A DNA stretch of 9,611 nucleotides, taken from Desulfobacterales bacterium (lineage in GTDB: Bacteria; Desulfobacterota; Desulfobacteria; Desulfobacterales; Desulfobacteraceae). The DNA lies in the NCBI GenBank assembly GCA_022361135.1, contig JAKSBM010000629.1, positions 1 through 9,611 on the forward strand, read 5' to 3'. Below the pieces are notes generated by a model. It was given only the letters and a program-made list of their open reading frames with translations. It had not been told where the DNA came from and did no database searches. The position numbers were made by a program, and so were the translations under genes. This document shows, one piece after another, positions 6,351-9,611 of the stretch (position 1 is its first letter; every line of letters starts with the position of its first letter).

Positions 6351-7136
6351 GTGCATCCCAGACTGAAAATCATAAGCGGAATTTTCTTGCTCTGCCTGGT
6401 CCTTTTGACCGGTTGCAGCCAGGAATTATACAAGGATCTGTCCGAGACCGATGCCAACGGCATGATGTCGGCCCTGCTCAAACGGGGCATTTATGCGGAA
6501 AAGATGGACCAGGGCAAGGGCTTGTTCACCATTGCCGTGGACGAATCCCAGGTGGTTTCCTCCCTGGAAATCCTCCGTCGCCAGAGCCTGCCCCCCAAAA
6601 CCTACGAGACCCTGGGCTCCACCTTTCCCAAGGAAGGGATGATGTCCTCGCCTTTGGAGGAGGAGGCCCGCCTGGGCTATGCCATTGCCCAGGAATTGGC
6701 CGGGACCTGTGCCGAGCTGGACGGCGTTCTCACGGCCCGGGCCCACGTGGTCATGCAGAAGCAGGATCCGGTCACCGAAGCCTTGACTCCGGCCACGGCA
6801 TCGGTGTTTCTCCGGTATCTGCCCGGCTCGTCCGTGGAGCAATATGTCCCCCACATTCGGAATTTGGCCGCCAATGCCGTTCCCAATTTAAAATACGACA
6901 ATACCTACGTTTTCCTTTTTCCGGCCTCGGATACCATTATCATGCCTCCTCCGCCCAAGTATCGGCAGATTTTGGGGGTGGATCTGGCCCCCTATGCCGT
7001 GCGTAAGTTCATGTTGGCCGTGGCCGCCCTGGTCTGCGCCGGCCTGGGGCTTGGCATGGGCGGCATTGTCCTCTGGGGAAAATACAAGGAATACCAGGCA
7101 TCCAAGCTGGAGACCGAGGAGAATGATGCGGATTGA
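6351..7136 (+). CDS. sctJ: Type III secretion inner-membrane ring lipoprotein SctJ (YscJ family)
   Basis: SctJ forms the inner of the two inner-membrane rings, anchored by a lipid and a C-terminal helix. From the GTG at 6351 the protein has 261 residues. A lipoprotein signal peptide (HPRLK, a hydrophobic stretch, then LLTGC) puts the lipidated cysteine at residue 22. The mature part begins SQELYKDLSETDANGMMSALLKRGI, typical of YscJ/FliF, followed by the second ring-building domain (ELAGTCAELDGVLTARAHVV, then ASVFLRY). A membrane helix lies near the end (FMLAVAALVCAGLGLGMGGIVLW), with a short charged tail. AGGAG at 6340-6344 lies 6 bases before the GTG. The in-frame ATG at 6324 would add 9 residues before the signal peptide and has no clear ribosome site, so I prefer the GTG. 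The 3' end overlaps sctK. Confidence 0.93.
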   Translation: MHPRLKIISGIFLLCLVLLTGCSQELYKDLSETDANGMMSALLKRGIYAEKMDQGKGLFTIAVDESQVVSSLEILRRQSLPPKTYETLGSTFPKEGMMSSPLEEEARLGYAIAQELAGTCAELDGVLTARAHVVMQKQDPVTEALTPATASVFLRYLPGSSVEQYVPHIRNLAANAVPNLKYDNTYVFLFPASDTIIMPPPPKYRQILGVDLAPYAVRKFMLAVAALVCAGLGLGMGGIVLWGKYKEYQASKLETEENDAD

Positions 7137-7875
7137 TCCCACATCCTCCGGGGGCAGCCCGGGCGTGGCCGACTCTGGACATCGAGACGGTGCGGCTGAA
7201 AAACCGGTGATCAACCGGGGCTTCTACCGGGACCTGGTCAAGGAACGTCCCCAATTGCTGGGGGCGATTTTGCGGTTTAACCAGGGCTTGAATCAACGGG
7301 CGGCCGGGGCGCTCTTTGGCGGGGAATCCCTTCCGGCCCGGCTACAATCACGGCTGCCCGCCGGTCGCAGGCACCCCGGATTCTGGTATTTTGAAGAAGA
7401 ATCCCGTCGCATGGCCCTTTTGGATGCTCCGGTGATCACGGCATTGGTCCGTCATTGGGGAACGGCCTTTTATTCTCCACTCCTTTCCTCCTTTATTCTG
7501 AAATCCCAGGTGGATGTGCTGGGGGAAACCCTGGGCGCGGATGCCCTGGCCTTTGCCCGGGGAAGGGGACGGTTTCTTTTGGGGAATACGGCCCAAATCC
7601 TGGAGCAGGAGCCGGTTTCCTGTCCGGCGGATGAGGTGGCAAAGATGGTCATGGCCTCGGGCCTTTCGGCCCTGGCCGTGGTGGCATCGGCCTGGCCCCG
7701 TCCCCTGGTTGAACTCTGGGAGGATTTTTTGAACCGGGAAATACCAGGGGCGGCGTCCCTGTATGAGCCCCTGGGAGAACGGGCCCAACCGGCCCGGCTG
7801 CGGGCGGCCTGGTTCAGTATCAAAAAAGTTTTGCTCAAGGAGGTGGCGCCCCAATGGACAGCCCTGTTTTCATGA
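7126..7875 (+). CDS. sctK: Type III secretion sorting-platform protein SctK (YscK family)
   Basis: SctK is the cytosolic adapter thought to join the SctQ pods of the sorting platform to the cytosolic domain of SctD. The product has 249 residues, somewhat longer than YscK (about 209), with an extra polar N-terminus before VINRGFYRDLVKERP. Family-like regions are the hydrophobic helical core SRRMALLDAPVITALVRHWG, then LGETLGADALAFARGRGRFLLG, and the C-terminal helix ARLRAAWFSIKKVLL. No signal peptide or membrane segment is seen. The start overlaps the end of sctJ. AGGAG (7117-7121) leaves 4 bases before the ATG at 7126 and only 1 before the ATG at 7123, so 7126 is chosen. YscK proteins are poorly conserved; the position between sctJ and sctL adds much of the confidence. 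Confidence 0.85.
   Translation: MRIDPTSSGGSPGVADSGHRDGAAEKPVINRGFYRDLVKERPQLLGAILRFNQGLNQRAAGALFGGESLPARLQSRLPAGRRHPGFWYFEEESRRMALLDAPVITALVRHWGTAFYSPLLSSFILKSQVDVLGETLGADALAFARGRGRFLLGNTAQILEQEPVSCPADEVAKMVMASGLSALAVVASAWPRPLVELWEDFLNREIPGAASLYEPLGERAQPARLRAAWFSIKKVLLKEVAPQWTALFS
7837..7843 (+). promoter_or_regulatory. Ribosome binding site of sctL
   Basis: AAGGAGG lies inside the 3' end of sctK, 10 bases before the ATG at 7854. It supports that start over the later ATG at 7872, which overlaps the sctK stop (ATGA). Confidence 0.65.
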
Positions 7876-8465
7876 AAAAACAATCCCTCACCCCCCCGGC
7901 CGGCCAACGGATCCTGAAGCAGGCCGACTATGGCCGCCTCATTGAGGCCGACGCCATCCTGGAGGAAGCCCGCAAGACCGCCTCGGAAACCCTGGCCCAG
8001 GCCATGGAGATTTATGAAGCCCGGAAAAAACAGGGCTACGAGGACGGCCTGGAAGAGGGGCGGATGCAGCATGCGGAAAAGATCATGGACACGGCCATGG
8101 AGGCCATCAATTATTTCGAATCCATGGAAAAGTCCATTGCCGGCCTGGTCACCCAATGTTTGGAAAAGGTCTTGGGCGAGATGGACCAGGAGGAACTCAT
8201 CCTCCGCATTGTGAAAAACGGCCTGGCCGTGGCCCGGAATGAGAAAAAGGTGGTGGTCCGGGTGTGCGACACGGATTTGAAACGGGTCAACGATGCCGTC
8301 TCCACCATGCTCCAGACCTATCCCGGGATTTCCGTTCTGGATATTTCCGCAGATGCCCGGCTCACCCCCGGGGCCTGTATCATCGAAAGCGAACTGGGGG
8401 TGGTGGATGCCAGCCTGGACACCCAGTTGACGGCCATTAAACGGGCCATCGCCCGGAGGATATAA
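7854..8465 (+). CDS. sctL: Type III secretion ATPase stator/regulator SctL (YscL/FliH family)
   Basis: SctL is the cytosolic spoke protein that binds the SctN ATPase and links it to SctQ; FliH is its flagellar counterpart. The 203-residue product is close to YscL in length. The N-terminus ([18 protein letters not shown]) is followed by a charged coiled-coil region (about 29-75) carrying GYEDGLEEG at 61-69, the typical hinge motif. Helices then lead to the C-terminal ATPase-binding domain, with [23 protein letters not shown], very like the family consensus L-x-P-G-x-C-x-I-E-S-x-x-G-x-V-D-A. The gene overlaps sctK by 22 bases. Translation could instead begin at the ATG at 7872 (residue 7), where ATG and the sctK TGA overlap. 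sctN follows after 4 bases. Confidence 0.92.
   Translation: MDSPVFMKKQSLTPPAGQRILKQADYGRLIEADAILEEARKTASETLAQAMEIYEARKKQGYEDGLEEGRMQHAEKIMDTAMEAINYFESMEKSIAGLVTQCLEKVLGEMDQEELILRIVKNGLAVARNEKKVVVRVCDTDLKRVNDAVSTMLQTYPGISVLDISADARLTPGACIIESELGVVDASLDTQLTAIKRAIARRI
8455..8460 (+). promoter_or_regulatory. Ribosome binding site of sctN
   Basis: GGAGGA lies within the last codons of sctL, 9 bases before the ATG at 8470, tying sctN translation to sctL. Confidence 0.65.
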
Positions 8466-8469
8466 ATCC

Positions 8470-9611
8470 ATGGCCTTTGAATACATGGTCAATATCATCG
8501 AGGACGCCATCAAGGACCTCAAGCCCATTGAGATCCGGGGGCGGGTGGAAAAGGTGGTGGGCACCATCATCCACGCCGTGGTCCCCGGGGTTAAGGTGGG
8601 GGAACTCTGCCTTTTGAAAAATCCCTGGGAGGATTGGGAACTCAAGGCCGAGGTGGTGGGCTTTGCCAAGCGGGTGGCCCTGTTGACGCCCCTGGGGGAT
8701 CTCCAGGGGGTTTCCCATGCCACCGAGGTGATTCCCACCGGGGACATCCATTCCGTACCCGTGGGAGATGACCTTCTGGGCCGGGTCCTCAACGGCCTGG
8801 GGGAACCCATCGACGGGGGACCGCCCCTGAAACCCCAGGATTATTATCCCGTTTATGCCGATCCCCCCAACCCCATGCAGCGCCGGATCATTGACAAACC
8901 CATTTCCCTGGGGCTGCGGGTCATGGACGGCATCCTCACCTGCGGGGAGGGCCAGAGGATGGGGATATTTGCCGCCGCCGGCGGGGGCAAGTCCACCCTA
9001 TTGTCCTGTTTGATCAAGGGGGCCGAAGCCGACATTTGCGTTTTGGCCCTCATCGGGGAGCGTGGCCGTGAGGTCCGGGAATTTCTGGAACACGATCTGG
9101 GACCCGAGGGCATGAAAAAGGCCGTCATCGTCTGTTCCACCTCGGATCGCTCCTCCATGGAGCGGCTCAAGGCTGCCTATGTGGCCACGGCCGTGGCCGA
9201 ATATTTCCGGGACCAGGGCAAGGCCGTGCTCCTCATGATGGATTCCGTCACCCGGTTTGGCCGGGCCCTGCGGGAAATCGGCCTGGCCGCAGGGGAACCC
9301 CCCACCCGCCGGGGTTATCCCCCTTCGGTGTTTTCCAGTCTGCCCAAGCTCATGGAACGGGCCGGGAATTCGGACAAGGGGAGTATCACCGCCCTCTATA
9401 CCGTGCTGGTGGAGGGGGACGACATGACCGAGCCCATTGCCGACGAAACCCGGTCCATCCTGGACGGACATATCATCCTTTCAAGGAAACTGGCCGCGGC
9501 CAACCATTATCCGGCCATCGACGTCCAGGCTTCGGTGAGCCGGGTCATGAACAGCATTGTGGGGCCGGAACACAAGGAGAATGCCCAGAAATTGAGAAAG
9601 GTTTTGGCCAA
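8470..9611 (+). CDS. sctN: Type III secretion ATPase SctN (YscN family), 3' partial
   Basis: SctN is the hexameric ATPase at the cytosolic face. It strips chaperones from substrates and unfolds them for export. The window holds 380 codons with no stop; family members have about 430-440 residues, so roughly the last 50-60 are missing. After a beta-barrel N-terminal domain (about 20-90, with [17 protein letters not shown]) come the P-loop [10 protein letters not shown] (167-176, lysine 174), [14 protein letters not shown] with the likely catalytic Glu at 197, Walker B (LLMMD, Asp 258), [32 protein letters not shown] and [26 protein letters not shown] carries a candidate arginine finger at 339. 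The P-loop AAAGGGKST matches Yersinia YscN as I recall it rather than the flagellar form. Position after sctL rules out the flagellar FliI for practical purposes. Confidence 0.97.
   Translation, partial: MAFEYMVNIIEDAIKDLKPIEIRGRVEKVVGTIIHAVVPGVKVGELCLLKNPWEDWELKAEVVGFAKRVALLTPLGDLQGVSHATEVIPTGDIHSVPVGDDLLGRVLNGLGEPIDGGPPLKPQDYYPVYADPPNPMQRRIIDKPISLGLRVMDGILTCGEGQRMGIFAAAGGGKSTLLSCLIKGAEADICVLALIGERGREVREFLEHDLGPEGMKKAVIVCSTSDRSSMERLKAAYVATAVAEYFRDQGKAVLLMMDSVTRFGRALREIGLAAGEPPTRRGYPPSVFSSLPKLMERAGNSDKGSITALYTVLVEGDDMTEPIADETRSILDGHIILSRKLAAANHYPAIDVQASVSRVMNSIVGPEHKENAQKLRKVLA

Noticed and set aside
6994..7125. An upstream extension of sctK to 6994
   Set aside because: The extra residues are Trp/Pro/Arg-rich and are a frame-shifted reading of the sctJ membrane helix. 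The ribosome site and ATG at 7126 explain the start.
7470..8810. A 446-codon open frame on the minus strand
   Set aside because: It lies fully opposite sctK, sctL and sctN, which have clear family motifs. Long antisense frames are expected from GC-rich codon use, and its protein is low-complexity.

Overview
This window is one continuous plus-strand operon for the core of a Ysc/Psc-type type III secretion system (injectisome). The order is sctC (5' end cut off), sctD, sctE, sctF, sctG, sctI, sctJ, sctK, sctL, sctN (3' end cut off). Nothing convincing is coded on the minus strand. The order matches the Yersinia yscC-D-E-F-G-(H)-I-J-K-L block without a yscH equivalent, and the ATPase gene follows sctL directly. 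The ATPase P-loop (AAAGGGKST) and its surroundings also look Ysc-like.

The DNA is GC-rich, with many GCC, CGG and GGG codons, apart from one AT-richer gap after the needle gene. There is no taxonomic marker gene. A Gram-negative host is certain from the secretin and the lipoprotein ring. A delta-proteobacterial (Desulfobacterota-like) host is my guess from sequence style only.

Layout: bases 3-1748 encode the outer-membrane secretin. Bases 1760-4750 encode a greatly enlarged inner-membrane ring protein SctD (996 residues; Ysc-type relatives are about 400-430). Bases 4750-5257 hold a YscE-like small chaperone and the needle subunit. A 221-base non-coding gap with a hairpin follows. Bases 5479-6277 hold the YscG-like TPR chaperone and the inner-rod protein. 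A 73-base gap with a second hairpin precedes the overlapping set sctJ-sctK-sctL and then sctN (6351 to the window end).

Together the products build the export machine. SctC, SctD and SctJ form the membrane rings. SctE and SctG keep the needle subunit SctF from polymerising in the cytosol. SctI forms the rod. SctK, SctL and SctN belong to the cytosolic sorting platform and ATPase.

The most unusual feature is inside SctD. About 390 residues of D-x-x-G-N repeats (15 units of 21-23 residues, bases 3200-4381) sit between the periplasmic ring domains and the conserved C-terminal domain. This insert explains most of the extra length and would lie in the periplasm, so it may be a structural addition to the injectisome basal body.
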